Positions 23,992 to 33,783 are shown, counted from the stretch's first letter. The stretch is DNA of 37,813 bases from Acidobacteriaceae bacterium (GCA_027452125.1 DAIDGZ010000035.1:1-37813); one strand, 5' to 3'. Program-made: numbers and translations. Notes: generated by a model from the sequence alone, not told the origin.

Positions 23992-24900
23992 GTGAACGTA
24001 TATTTTCTGTCTGTCCTGCTGGGCATTGTGGAAGGGCTCACCGAGTTCCTGCCGGTCAGTTCCACCGCGCACCTGCGCATCGCAGAAGCCCTGATGAAGA
24101 TCCACCTTGACGGCGCGGCCTGCTCCACCAGCGGTGCGGCCTGCCTGCAGGACGTGGCTTACTGGAAGATGTACACCATCGTCATCCAGTTGGGCGCGAT
24201 CGTCGCCCTCTGCATGCTCTTCCTGGGCCGCATCGTGGACTTCCTGCGCACCTTCCCCCGCGGCGAGGGGGGTGACCGCACCTGGCTCACACATCCTCTC
24301 TCGCTCACCTTCATCGCCTTTGCCTGCACCTCTGGCCCCGCGCTGCTGCTGCGCAAGTGGAGTGACAAGAACCTGGGCAGCATCACCGCCATGGCATTGG
24401 CTCTGGTCATCGGCGGCATCGTTATGTGGGCCGTCGATGCCTGGGCCAGCCGCCAGGAGCCGGTCACCATCCATGTGGAAGAGATGAGCCTGCCCCAGGC
24501 CGTCTGGGTTGGCCTTTGCCAGACCCTTTCCGCTGTCTTCCCCGGCGTTTCGCGCTCCATGTCCACCATCGCGGCCGGGCAGTTGGCCGGGCTGGATCGC
24601 CCCTCTGCCCTCGAATTCAGTTTTCTCCTCTCCATTCCCACCATGATCGCCGCCACCTGTTGGGATCTGGCCAAAGAAGTCCTGCATCGCCACGCCGATG
24701 CCGCCGCGCAGGTCGTAATGACCCCGCAGCGCTGGGGCGTGCTGCTCGTCGGCGCCATCGTCTCCTTCATCGTGGCCTTTGGCGTGGTGGAGTGGTTCCT
24801 CTACTGGGTCCGCAAGCGCGGCTTCACCATCTTTGCCATCTACCGCATCCTCCTCGGTGGCGCTCTCCTGCTGTGGGGCGCCCGTATCCTGGGCTCCTGA
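23992..24900 (+). CDS. uppP: Undecaprenyl-diphosphate phosphatase
   Basis: The 302-aa polytopic membrane protein is UppP/BacA, which dephosphorylates undecaprenyl diphosphate to recycle the lipid carrier for peptidoglycan and other polymers; overproduction confers bacitracin resistance. Motifs are EGLTEFLPVSSTAHL (catalytic glutamates) at the N-terminus and FPGVSRSMSTIAAG in the second half. GTG 23992 has GGAGG four to five nt upstream. It has an extra loop near CSTSGAACLQDVAYW compared with the roughly 270-aa E. coli enzyme. It is co-oriented with the envelope protein and ftsK, although 185 bp separate it from the latter. Confidence 0.92.
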   Translation: MNVYFLSVLLGIVEGLTEFLPVSSTAHLRIAEALMKIHLDGAACSTSGAACLQDVAYWKMYTIVIQLGAIVALCMLFLGRIVDFLRTFPRGEGGDRTWLTHPLSLTFIAFACTSGPALLLRKWSDKNLGSITAMALALVIGGIVMWAVDAWASRQEPVTIHVEEMSLPQAVWVGLCQTLSAVFPGVSRSMSTIAAGQLAGLDRPSALEFSFLLSIPTMIAATCWDLAKEVLHRHADAAAQVVMTPQRWGVLLVGAIVSFIVAFGVVEWFLYWVRKRGFTIFAIYRILLGGALLLWGARILGS

Positions 24901-25085
24901 GGACACACTGTTGTAGAAAAACGGCTTCGCGGCGGGGGTGGACAGCAAGGTTCCCCCCGCTTCGTTTTGCGCCGGATCGACTCCCCCGGGCGGGATAATA
25001 AAAGCTGCTCTGGAAGCAACCCGTCCGCCGCGCCGGCGTTTCCGCAGCCCCCGCGGCCGGCGGCAACGATCCGGGACGCCTTGCC

Positions 25086-27656
25086 ATGAAGCCAACACGC
25101 CTGGTCCTATCGCCGACGCGCAACAGCCACCTCAATGTCTTCCTCGGGCTGCTGCTCATGCTGGTAGCGCTGTTGCTGCTGCTGGCCCTGGCCACCTATC
25201 ACGCCGCTGACCCCTCGTTGAATACCGCCGTCGATCCCACCATGCCCCGCGTGGTGCACAACTGGTTCGGCATCTTTGGCTCTTACCTGAGCGATTTGCT
25301 GCTTCAGGTGCTGGGTATCGCCGCCTTCCTCATGCCCTTTTGGCTGGGCAGCATCGGCTGGACGTGGATGCGCTCGCGCCCCAGCGGCTCCCCGCTGGTG
25401 CGCTCTCTGGGCGCCATCCTCACCATCGTCTTCGTCCCCGCCGTGCTCGGGCTTCTGCCCTGGCACTGGAAGTGGCTCCAGGCTGTGCCCATCGAGGGCG
25501 TCATGGGCCGCCTTATCTCCGGCATGCTGGTCGGCTACTTCAACGTGCAGGGCGCCTGGGTCGTAGCCATCGCGCTGGCCTGCGCCGGCATCTACTTCGG
25601 CTTTGCACTCAGCTTCACGTCCATGTGGGAGTTCGCCGAGTACCGCTGGATCCACGCCCTCTCGCTCCGCGACCGCTGGCATAACTGGCGCGAAGAGCGC
25701 GCGGAACGCCGCGAACAGCGCGAGCTTGAACGGCGCATGCGCGACCGCGCGGCCGACGAACCGGATCTCGTGGGCCGTACCCCGGTGCTCGCCGTCGAAG
25801 AGCCCAACAGCCGCTGGGGCGGCCTGCTGAACCGCCGCCGCCGCGACCGCCAGCGCAGCCTCATGAATGAGATTCCCGCCTACAAGCGCATGGCTGCGCA
25901 ACCCGCCGGCGAGCGTGAGATCCCCGTCACCCAGGAGCGCCGCTCAAGCATCTGGGAGCGTACCGGCCCCGAGCCGGTCCCGTCCGCGGACTTCCCCGCG
26001 CCGTCTCCCATTGCCGCGGAACCCGCCGCGCCCGTGCAGCCCATCGCCATGCGTCCCTCCGAGCCGCGCGCCGTGCCCACCCGCGCCGCTGCCCCCGCTC
26101 CGCCTCCCGCGCCCGCAGACGACGATATCGCCATCCACGAGCGCGCCGATGCTGAGATTCGTACTGCCACCGTCGCGCCCAAGAGTGTCAGCGGCTTCAA
26201 GCTGCCCCCCAGCACCCTGCTGAATGAGGGCGAAGGCCCCCAGGCCGTTCGCGAAGAACAGCTCCGCGATGAGGCCAAGGTCCTCGTGGAAAAGTGCGCC
26301 GAGTTCGATGTCCGCGGCCAGGTCGTCCAGATCAATCCCGGCCCCATGGTCACCACCTACGAGTTCAAGCCCGAGGCCGGCGTCAAATACTCGCGTGTCA
26401 CCGGACTGGCCGATGACCTCTGCCTGGCCATGCGCGCCGAGAGCATCCTCATCGAGCGCATGGCCGGCAAGAGCACCGTCGGCATCCAGGTGCCCAATCA
26501 CGAACGCGAAACCATCCACCTGCGCGACATCATCGAGAGCGAGACCTTCGCCAAGGCCAAGTCCCGTCTCACCCTGGCCATGGGCAAAGACATCAATGGC
26601 CGCATCGTCACCGCCGATCTGGCCTCCATGCCCCACGTGCTCATCGCCGGCTCCACCGGCTCCGGCAAATCGGTGGCCATCAATGCCATGATCATGAGCC
26701 TGCTCTATCGCACCACCCCGGCGCAGGTGCGGCTCATCCTGGTCGATCCCAAACGCGTGGAGCTGGGCATGTACGAGGGCATCCCTCACCTCTTCACGCC
26801 CATCATCACCGAGCCCAAGGCCGCGGCTAACGCGCTGCGCAACGCCGTCCGCGAGATGGAGCGCCGCCTCAAGCTGCTGGCCAGCCGCAGCGTGCGCAAC
26901 ATTGACCAGTACAACAAACTGTTTGAGGGTTCCATGCCCTCGCTCTTTGCAGACGGCGATCCCGAGGAGCCGCTCCCCTACATCGTCATCATCATCGACG
27001 AGCTGGCCGATCTCATGATGCTCGACCGTGCCAACGTGGAAGAGTCCATCACCCGCCTGGCGCAGATGGCCCGCGCCGTCGGCATCCACCTCGTGCTCGC
27101 CACCCAGCGCCCCAGCGTCGACGTCATCACCGGCCTCATCAAGGCCAACGTGCCCACCCGCATCAGCTTCCGCCTGGCCACCAAGGTGGACTCGCGCACC
27201 ATCCTCGACACCAACGGCGCCGAAGCGCTCCTCGGCCGCGGCGATATGCTCTTCCTGCCGCCCGGTACCAGCCGCCTCATGCGCCTGCACGCACCCTACG
27301 TCAGTGAGAAGGAGACCGCCTCCGTGGTTGGTTTCTGGAAGGCACAGGGCACCGCCGAGTACGTCGAAGGCTTCCTCGAGTCCCCGCGCGACGAGCAGGG
27401 CAACCCCGAAGGCTCCTCGGCCGACTCCGACGACAACGATCCCCTCTTTGACGATGCGGTTCGCCTCGTCTTCGAGTTCGGCAAAGCCTCCACCTCGCTG
27501 CTGCAGCGCCGCCTGCGTGTCGGCTACGGCCGCGCCGCCCACCTCATTGACATGATGGAGCGCGACGGCCTGGTCGGCCCTGCCGACGGCTCACGCCCGC
27601 GCGAACTGCTCAAGTCCCCCGGCTGGCTCCACGAGGTTGCCGTCAGCGACGAATAG
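25086..27656 (+). CDS. ftsK: DNA translocase FtsK/SpoIIIE
   Basis: The 856-aa protein has an N-terminal membrane domain of four to five helices (residues about 18-185) that anchors it at the septum. A variable charged and proline/alanine-rich linker follows (about 200-370), then the motor. Walker A is IAGSTGSGKSVAIN (about residue 521) and Walker B IVIIIDELADLMM (about 633). The C-terminal gamma winged helix (about 785-850: FDDAVRLVFEFGKASTSLLQRRLRVGYGRAAHLIDMMERDG) should read KOPS-like polar sequences. It pumps chromosomal DNA during division and helps dimer resolution. The ATG 25086 has only a weak ribosome site. The linker is short compared with E. coli FtsK, as in most bacteria. Confidence 0.93.
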   Translation: MKPTRLVLSPTRNSHLNVFLGLLLMLVALLLLLALATYHAADPSLNTAVDPTMPRVVHNWFGIFGSYLSDLLLQVLGIAAFLMPFWLGSIGWTWMRSRPSGSPLVRSLGAILTIVFVPAVLGLLPWHWKWLQAVPIEGVMGRLISGMLVGYFNVQGAWVVAIALACAGIYFGFALSFTSMWEFAEYRWIHALSLRDRWHNWREERAERREQRELERRMRDRAADEPDLVGRTPVLAVEEPNSRWGGLLNRRRRDRQRSLMNEIPAYKRMAAQPAGEREIPVTQERRSSIWERTGPEPVPSADFPAPSPIAAEPAAPVQPIAMRPSEPRAVPTRAAAPAPPPAPADDDIAIHERADAEIRTATVAPKSVSGFKLPPSTLLNEGEGPQAVREEQLRDEAKVLVEKCAEFDVRGQVVQINPGPMVTTYEFKPEAGVKYSRVTGLADDLCLAMRAESILIERMAGKSTVGIQVPNHERETIHLRDIIESETFAKAKSRLTLAMGKDINGRIVTADLASMPHVLIAGSTGSGKSVAINAMIMSLLYRTTPAQVRLILVDPKRVELGMYEGIPHLFTPIITEPKAAANALRNAVREMERRLKLLASRSVRNIDQYNKLFEGSMPSLFADGDPEEPLPYIVIIIDELADLMMLDRANVEESITRLAQMARAVGIHLVLATQRPSVDVITGLIKANVPTRISFRLATKVDSRTILDTNGAEALLGRGDMLFLPPGTSRLMRLHAPYVSEKETASVVGFWKAQGTAEYVEGFLESPRDEQGNPEGSSADSDDNDPLFDDAVRLVFEFGKASTSLLQRRLRVGYGRAAHLIDMMERDGLVGPADGSRPRELLKSPGWLHEVAVSDE

Positions 27657-27677
27657 ATCGATTCCGGAGAGTCTGGC

Positions 27678-29081
27678 CTACGCCTGCTGCCCGGCAAGTC
27701 GCCAGGAGTCCAGCCGGACCAGCTCTCCTCCATCGCCGCGCAATACAAACGCCAGATCAAGCTCCGCAGCCGTTGATCTCAGGGGCACCTCAAGCTCGGC
27801 ATAGTGGTTCCAGTCTCCTGTGGATGGAATCGCAGCATGACCCAGCAGCTTCCCGCTGGCGTTCGTTTCGCGAATCTCCACTTTTCCCTTCCCCCCTCCA
27901 CCATTCGAGTAGCGCACAAGAAGCTTCGCGCGCACGGGCACATTCCGCACCTTCGGATAGACCAGAAGGCTCCGGTCCGTCAGGCCGCGCACTTCAAACC
28001 CGCCGCCCCTGCGCTCCTTCACCTCCCCGCCCTCGATCCGGAAAAAATCCTCTGCCTGGATAGGGCCGGCTGCCGCATCGTACTGTCCCACACCCAGGCT
28101 GCTGATCAGGATCGGCGCCATCTCCCCGTTGTCGCGATAGTGCAGATAAGACAGGATGGAGTTCCGGAAGTAGGGCGTGCTCCCCTTCTGGCTTCGATCG
28201 TTGCAGGCAAAATACCACTGCCCGTGCAACTGAAAGAAAGAACCATGCCGGTCGCGATAGATGTTTGTGGTCTGAAAATCGGCGGCGGTCGTCTCCGGCG
28301 TCACAATCGATCCCTTGTACGTGTACGGACCGTATGGGTTGTCGGCCATCGCGTAGAAGCAGCCCCAGGACAGGTAGTAGATGCCATTCCGCTTGTGCAG
28401 AAATGGCTTGTCGTCCGTCTTGCCCTCGCCATAGGGGCCGGCCTTGTGATCCAGCTTGATCAGGCGCGGTGCTTCCGCCAGTGAGATCATGTCGTCGTTC
28501 AGACGGGCAATGTAGTAGTCCCATGTGCCGAAGACAATGTAGTTTGAGCCGTCATCGTCCATCAGAATGCCGGGATCCCGTTCCTCTACCGGCGTGAGTC
28601 CCTCGGCGATCAGCGGCTTGCCCAGAGGATCATGCCACGGACCGGCAGGTGTAGGCCCTTCGACAACCCCTATCTGCTTCGGGCCGGCGGAAAAATAAAA
28701 ATAGTACTTCCCCGCGCGCGTGGCTGCGTCCGTCGCCCAGCATTCGGTGAAGGGGCTGCGCAGAAACGTCTGTTGCGGCTCAAGGATGCTTACCTGTTCC
28801 CAATGCACCAGGTCATCACTGTGCCATACCCACCAGTTGTCCATGCGAAAGTGGGTGCTCTGCGGCGAATAATCGTGCGTCGCATACAGATAGACGCGAC
28901 CATCAAACACTCGCACCTGAGGATCGCAAAGGCCACGGCCGGGCACAAACGGATTGCCCCTGACCGCTCGCTGGCGATCCGTCTCTTGCGGCAGCGCTGA
29001 CCACCCCTGCCGCTGTGCACATACGCCAAGGGCAGTTGCCAGCCCGCCCTTCACAAAGTCTCTGCGTGGAAATGCGCTCAT
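27678..29081 (-). CDS. Tat-exported glycoside hydrolase family 43 enzyme with C-terminal CBM6-like domain
   Basis: ATG 29081, after GAGGTCCGC, gives MSAFPRRDFVKGGLATALG, a twin-arginine signal, and 467 aa; the track start 29150 adds an unlikely 23 residues. The five-bladed beta-propeller of GH43 is marked by its three acids: general base D53 (GLCDPQVRVFDGRVYLY), D169 (EERDPGILMDDDG) and general acid E219 (GPYGEGKTDDKPFL). Residues about 345-467 look like a CBM6-type beta-sandwich (IQAEDFFRIEGGEVKER...LLVRYSNGGGGKGKVEIRETNASGKLLG). GH43 enzymes release arabinose, xylose or galactose units from plant polysaccharides. The exact specificity is not readable. It converges on ftsK with 21 bp between stops. 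Confidence 0.88.
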   Translation of the reverse strand: MSAFPRRDFVKGGLATALGVCAQRQGWSALPQETDRQRAVRGNPFVPGRGLCDPQVRVFDGRVYLYATHDYSPQSTHFRMDNWWVWHSDDLVHWEQVSILEPQQTFLRSPFTECWATDAATRAGKYYFYFSAGPKQIGVVEGPTPAGPWHDPLGKPLIAEGLTPVEERDPGILMDDDGSNYIVFGTWDYYIARLNDDMISLAEAPRLIKLDHKAGPYGEGKTDDKPFLHKRNGIYYLSWGCFYAMADNPYGPYTYKGSIVTPETTAADFQTTNIYRDRHGSFFQLHGQWYFACNDRSQKGSTPYFRNSILSYLHYRDNGEMAPILISSLGVGQYDAAAGPIQAEDFFRIEGGEVKERRGGGFEVRGLTDRSLLVYPKVRNVPVRAKLLVRYSNGGGGKGKVEIRETNASGKLLGHAAIPSTGDWNHYAELEVPLRSTAAELDLAFVLRGDGGELVRLDSWRLAGQQA

Positions 29082-29315
29082 CGATGCGGACCTCGTCGTC
29101 ATCGTCCATCTTAAGCACACTGCGCACTTGTTCCAACCAGAAAAATTCACTGGAGAAACATATTCTCGGACGGAAACAAGCTCCAGCGAGGCTCACGATC
29201 CAACCTGCACTACGGCTCTGCTATGATGTTGCGGCGAAAAAGCCTGCGACAGATTGTGCCGCGATTTGCAAACGGCATGGAATGCAGCATGAGCTGACCT
29301 TATTTTGGAGGAATC

Positions 29316-31481
29316 ATGATATCGATAGCGCGTCTCTGCGCCGCCGCCGTACTACTGCTGGAAGCGGCATCCCCGTCCATGGCGCACAGCCAGCCCTCTA
29401 CGCCCCCCCAGCAGCTTACGCAGGCCGTCATCTCCCAGCATGAAGCCAATGTTCTCAACGCGCTCGATCTCAGCCGTCCCAGCCTGGCCGCCGTAGCCAC
29501 CGCCTGGCGTCAGCACGACACCGCCTCTGCCGTTCACGCCCTCGCCAGCTACCTGCGCACCCGCGGTTCCGTTCAATGGGGACCGGCCACCGATCCCAGC
29601 GCTCCCCTTGTCTTCACGGAGCACGAGCGCTCCCTGGCCAACCAGGCCCTTGAAGGCCGCTTGCAGGGCGGCCAGACGCCCTACTTCTACACCTTCCCCA
29701 ACGCCAACATCGACTGGCACTACAACGCCACCCTCCACATGCCCGGCGTCGCTCCGGACAACGAGTGGCAATGGCAGTTGAACCGGATGGGCATCTGGAA
29801 CGACCTCGGCCTCGCCTACAAGGTCACGCACGATGAGCGCTACGCCCGCGCCTTTGACCACGAGATGATCTCCTGGATCGCCCAGTGTCCCGTGCCCGAG
29901 CACGCCGACAATGATCCCGGCTCCGCCTGGCGCACCATCGAGGCGGGCATCCGCATGGGCGGCTCCTGGCCCCAGGCCTTCTACGCCTTCCGCGCCTCGC
30001 CCAGCGTCAGCGATACCGATCTTGTGCTGTTCGTCGGCGCCTTCCTCGATCATGGCCGCTACCTGATGCGCAATCACACGCACCTCAACTGGCTCACCAT
30101 GGAGATGAGCGGCCTCTACGCCGTCGGCGCGCTCTTCCCCGAGTTCAAGCAGGCCGCATCCTGGCGCAATCTCGGCGCCAATACTCTCGCCGAACAGGCT
30201 CGCGAACAATTCCTGCCCGACGGAGCGCAGGTCGAGCTCTCCACCGAATACATCAACGTCGCCCTCGGCAACATCCTCAAGATTCCCGAAATCGCGCGCT
30301 GGACCGGCCGCACGGCAGAGTTGCCCGCCGGCTACACCATCCCTCTGGAAAAGGGCTACCAGTACCAGCTCAGCATCATGGCCCCTGACCGCTACAACCC
30401 CAAGTACAACAATGGCCTGCCCCAGTACCTGCCCCGCGTCTTCCAGATGGCCGTTGAAAACTTCCCCAATCGCGAAGACTTCGAGTGGGTCGTCAGCGAC
30501 GGCGCGCAGGGCCATCCCCCCGCCTTCACCTCGGCCTATCTCAACCGCGCCGGCGAGGCCGCCATGCGCACCGGCTGGGGCCGCGATGCCAACTACGTCG
30601 GCTTCCGCCTCGGCCCGCTGGGCATGGGCCATCAGCACCAGTCCAAGCTCGATGTGGTGATGTGGGCCTACGGCCGCCCCATCGTCTTCAACACCGGCGG
30701 CGGCAGCTACGAGCACAGCAAGTGGCGCGACTACGCCACCTCATCGTTTGGCGCAAGCTGCATGAGCATCGACGGCCTGGGACAGAATCGCCCTACGCGC
30801 TCCAGCGATCCCTGGCACGATCCTGACCTCATCAGTCAGGGCCCCATCGACGCCCACTGGCAAACCAGCAGCGTCTTCGACTTTGCCTCTGGCGAGTACA
30901 ACGAGGGCTACGGACCACAGCGCCTGCGCCCCGCCTCGCTCCAGCGCGACGTCCTCTTCCTCAAACCCAATATCGTGGTCATTGCCGACCGCGTGCACCC
31001 CAGCGACACTCAGCCGCACACCTACGAGGATCGCTGGCAGCTCCAGACGACGCACTGGCAAATTGATGCGGCCACACACGCGCTGGAGACCGACGACGAA
31101 GGTCTGCCCAACATGATCGTCGTGCCGCTGCTGAGCAAAGATCTGAACGTCCGCGCCGTCACCGCCCAGCAGACGCCGGAACTGCTCGGCTGGGATGTAC
31201 GCAAGGACATGGACCCGCAGAACGTCCCCTCCACCACGCTGCTCCATACCCTCAAGGCATCGGGACCGCAGCTCATGCTCACCCTTTTCCTGCCGCTCAA
31301 GCCCGGTGAGTTTAGCCCCGTCACCCGCGTTACGCCCGGCGCAGATGGTCGCTCGGCCACTGTCACCTTCAGCGATGGGCGCACCTTCCTCATCGCCGCT
31401 CCAGGTGAACGCGGCGTCACCGTCAAGGAGACTTTGGCAAGCGGCAAGCCGGGCCGCTCCGTCCAGGCCGGGCTCGAGTAA
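29316..31481 (+). CDS. Secreted heparinase II/III-like polysaccharide lyase, copy 1
   Basis: The 721-aa product has a signal peptide (RLCAAAVLLLEAASPSMAHS), an alpha/alpha toroid N-domain (about 35-400) and a heparinase II/III-like beta-sandwich C-domain (about 400-710; GFRLGPLGMGHQHQSKLDVVMWAYGRPIVFNTGGGSYEHSKWRDY). The toroid motif HLNWLTMEMSGLYAVGALFPEF aligns with the catalytic Asn region of PL12/PL15/PL17 enzymes; the residue after Asn is Trp where many members have His. HQHQSKLD has the histidine typical of the C-domain active site. It likely cleaves a uronic-acid polysaccharide in the periplasm. GGAGGAATC precedes ATG 29316. It is divergent from GH43 and followed by a close paralogue. 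Confidence 0.83.
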   Translation: MISIARLCAAAVLLLEAASPSMAHSQPSTPPQQLTQAVISQHEANVLNALDLSRPSLAAVATAWRQHDTASAVHALASYLRTRGSVQWGPATDPSAPLVFTEHERSLANQALEGRLQGGQTPYFYTFPNANIDWHYNATLHMPGVAPDNEWQWQLNRMGIWNDLGLAYKVTHDERYARAFDHEMISWIAQCPVPEHADNDPGSAWRTIEAGIRMGGSWPQAFYAFRASPSVSDTDLVLFVGAFLDHGRYLMRNHTHLNWLTMEMSGLYAVGALFPEFKQAASWRNLGANTLAEQAREQFLPDGAQVELSTEYINVALGNILKIPEIARWTGRTAELPAGYTIPLEKGYQYQLSIMAPDRYNPKYNNGLPQYLPRVFQMAVENFPNREDFEWVVSDGAQGHPPAFTSAYLNRAGEAAMRTGWGRDANYVGFRLGPLGMGHQHQSKLDVVMWAYGRPIVFNTGGGSYEHSKWRDYATSSFGASCMSIDGLGQNRPTRSSDPWHDPDLISQGPIDAHWQTSSVFDFASGEYNEGYGPQRLRPASLQRDVLFLKPNIVVIADRVHPSDTQPHTYEDRWQLQTTHWQIDAATHALETDDEGLPNMIVVPLLSKDLNVRAVTAQQTPELLGWDVRKDMDPQNVPSTTLLHTLKASGPQLMLTLFLPLKPGEFSPVTRVTPGADGRSATVTFSDGRTFLIAAPGERGVTVKETLASGKPGRSVQAGLE

Positions 31482-31507
31482 ACAGCAGCACCGGTCAATC
31501 ATCGAAC

Positions 31508-31546
31508 GCGAGGCTGCTTCGTTTGATGGAGCAGCCTCGCTCTTTT
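31508..31546 (+). terminator. Intrinsic terminator between lyase paralogues
   Basis: An 11-bp perfect stem (gcgaggctgct / agcagcctcgc), extended by two more pairs, is followed by tctttt. It separates the two lyase genes, so the second probably has its own promoter or relies on read-through. Confidence 0.88.
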
Positions 31547-31596
31547 CCGGCGCATGCTGATGCTGTTCAAAACCAGAACCACATGCAGGAGGAAAG

Positions 31597-33768
31597 ATGA
31601 TGTCGATTGCATTCAGATGCGCGGTTGCGGGAATCTTCCTGGGAGCAGTTAGTCCGCTGATGGCGCAAAGCCCGCAAAGCGCTGTGCCGCCGCAGCAACT
31701 GACGCCGGCGCAGATCCGCCAGCATGAAGCCGATGTTCTCGATGCGCTTGATCTGAGCCGTCCTGCTCTGGCCCAGGTGGCTGTGGCATGGAAGCGCAAG
31801 GATGAGGTCGCAGCCGTCAAGGCGCTGGCTGCCTATCTGCGCGCGCGCCAGTCGGTGCAGTGGGGCCCGGCCACCGATTCCAGCCAGTCTCTGACGTTGT
31901 CGCCGCGCGAAAAACAGGTTGCCGATGAAGCGGTGGAAGGCAGGCTCGCTGGAGGAGGAAATCCCTACACACATCAATTCCCCAGGGGCGCAATGGACTG
32001 GCACTATAACGCCACCTATCACACCCCGGGAATGGCGCCGGACGATGAGTGGCAATGGCAGATGAATCGCATGTCGTTTTGGTACGACCTGGGCAATGTC
32101 TACCGCGCAACGGGCAACGAGCGCTACGCCGATGCGTTTGTACACGAAATGCGCTCCTGGGTGGCGCAATGCCCCGTGCCTGACCATGCAGCCAATACGC
32201 CTGACTCGGCATGGCGCACCATCGAGGCGGGCATCCGCATGGGCGGTGCCTGGCCTGATGCCTTCTTTGCCTTCCGGCGTTCGCCCACGATGACCGATGA
32301 CGACCTTCTCGTCTTCATGGATGCGTTTCTGGATCACGCGCGCTATCTGCGCACCTTCCACACCCGCTTGAACTGGTTCACGATGGAGATGAGCGGCCTG
32401 TATGCGGTGGGCGCCCTCTTCCCCGAGTTCAAGGAAGCCTCCAACTGGAGAAACGATGCGGCAAACGCGCTGGCCGAGGAGGCTCGCAAACAGATCCTCA
32501 GCGACGGCGCGCAGGCCGAGCTTTCAACCGGCTATCAGAACGTCGCTCTCGGCAACATCCTCAAGATCGCCGAGATCGCGCGATGGACAGGCCGCACAGC
32601 GGAACTGCCGGCCACCTACTCGGCGCCGCTGGAAAAAGGCTACGAGTGGCAGATGAACATCATGACGCCGGACCGCACTACTCCCCGCATCAACGACTCC
32701 GGCCGCACCTACCTGCCCACGCTCTTCACGCAGATGGCAGTCGTCAACTTCCCCAGGCGTTGGGACTTCAAGTGGGTCGCAAGCGATGGAGCCGCGGGAA
32801 GCAAACCCGACTACACCTCGATCTTTCTTAACCGCTCGGGTCTGGCTATCATGCGTTCCGGCTGGAGCCGTTCAGACAACTACCTCATGTTTCGCCTGGG
32901 ACCGCTGGGCATGGGCCACATGCACCAGGACAAACTCGGCGTGATCGTCTATCCCTACGGGCGCGACATGATCTTCGACAGCGGCGGCGGCAGCTACGAG
33001 CACAGCAAGTGGAGACAGTGGGCCGTTTCAACCTATTCGCATAACTGTGTGATCGTCGACGGCATGGCGCAAAACCGAGCCACCACCTCACCCGACGCCT
33101 GGCACGACTCTGATCTCGTCAGTCAGGGGCCAATCGACGGCCATTGGCAAACAAACAATGTCTTCGACTTCGCATCGGGCGACTACAACGAAGGCTACGG
33201 CCCGCAGCGCCTTCGCCCCGCAGCGCAACAGCGTGACGTGCTCTTTCTTAAACCCGATATCTACGTCATCGCCGACCGCATGCGCCCCAACGATGACAAG
33301 CCTCACGCCTATCAGGCGCGGTGGCAACTGTTGACAACCAACACGAGACTCGACAAGACCAGCCATGCGCTGACGACTGCCGACCCTGGCCAGGCCAATG
33401 CAGCCATCGTTCCGCTGTTGAGCAAGGGGCTCGATGTGCAGGCCGTGTCAGCGCAGGAGTCGCCTGAGATCCTGGGCTGGAACATCCGTGTCTATGACAA
33501 TCCGCGCCGTGTTCCCGCCACCACACTGCTGCACACGCAAACAGGCACGGGGCCCAAGCTCCTGCTTACTATGATCGTCCCGCTCAAGCCAGGGCAGGCC
33601 AGCCCCGTGGCATCCGTGACACCCGGGGTAGACGGCCGTTCGGCAACCGTGACGTACACAGACGGGTGCCGCTTCTTCATCTCCGCGCCGGGCGAGCGCG
33701 GCATCACGGTCAAGGAGACACTGGCCAACGGCAAGCCGGGGCGCACCGCCGTAGCCGGTGTTGATTAA
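31597..33768 (+). CDS. Secreted heparinase II/III-like polysaccharide lyase, copy 2
   Basis: The 723-aa protein aligns end to end with copy 1, at roughly 60-65% identity by eye: signal peptide (FRCAVAGIFLGAVSPLMAQS), toroid segment (RLNWFTMEMSGLYAVGALFPEFKEA) and C-domain (FRLGPLGMGHMHQDKLGVIVYPYGRDMIFDSGGGSYEHSKWRQW). It differs where substrate-binding residues may lie, such as RTFHTRLNW against RNHTHLNW and HMHQDKLG against HQHQSKLD. AGGAGGAAAG precedes tandem ATGs at 31597 and 31600. Third-position GC is less extreme than in copy 1, hinting at a different history or expression level. Substrate is probably related to that of copy 1. Confidence 0.83.
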   Translation: MMSIAFRCAVAGIFLGAVSPLMAQSPQSAVPPQQLTPAQIRQHEADVLDALDLSRPALAQVAVAWKRKDEVAAVKALAAYLRARQSVQWGPATDSSQSLTLSPREKQVADEAVEGRLAGGGNPYTHQFPRGAMDWHYNATYHTPGMAPDDEWQWQMNRMSFWYDLGNVYRATGNERYADAFVHEMRSWVAQCPVPDHAANTPDSAWRTIEAGIRMGGAWPDAFFAFRRSPTMTDDDLLVFMDAFLDHARYLRTFHTRLNWFTMEMSGLYAVGALFPEFKEASNWRNDAANALAEEARKQILSDGAQAELSTGYQNVALGNILKIAEIARWTGRTAELPATYSAPLEKGYEWQMNIMTPDRTTPRINDSGRTYLPTLFTQMAVVNFPRRWDFKWVASDGAAGSKPDYTSIFLNRSGLAIMRSGWSRSDNYLMFRLGPLGMGHMHQDKLGVIVYPYGRDMIFDSGGGSYEHSKWRQWAVSTYSHNCVIVDGMAQNRATTSPDAWHDSDLVSQGPIDGHWQTNNVFDFASGDYNEGYGPQRLRPAAQQRDVLFLKPDIYVIADRMRPNDDKPHAYQARWQLLTTNTRLDKTSHALTTADPGQANAAIVPLLSKGLDVQAVSAQESPEILGWNIRVYDNPRRVPATTLLHTQTGTGPKLLLTMIVPLKPGQASPVASVTPGVDGRSATVTYTDGCRFFISAPGERGITVKETLANGKPGRTAVAGVD

Positions 33769-33783
33769 GCAGCCCCAGGCACA

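Noticed and set aside
24901-25085. GC-rich partial inverted repeat before ftsK as a terminator
   Set aside because: Arms pair imperfectly and no T-run follows.
25944-27542. 532-aa minus-strand ORF inside ftsK
   Set aside because: Repetitive Gly/Val/His-rich translation opposite conserved FtsK motifs.
29352-30716. 454-aa minus-strand ORF inside lyase copy 1
   Set aside because: Shadow of the coding strand; not mirrored opposite copy 2 at full length, as a real gene should be.
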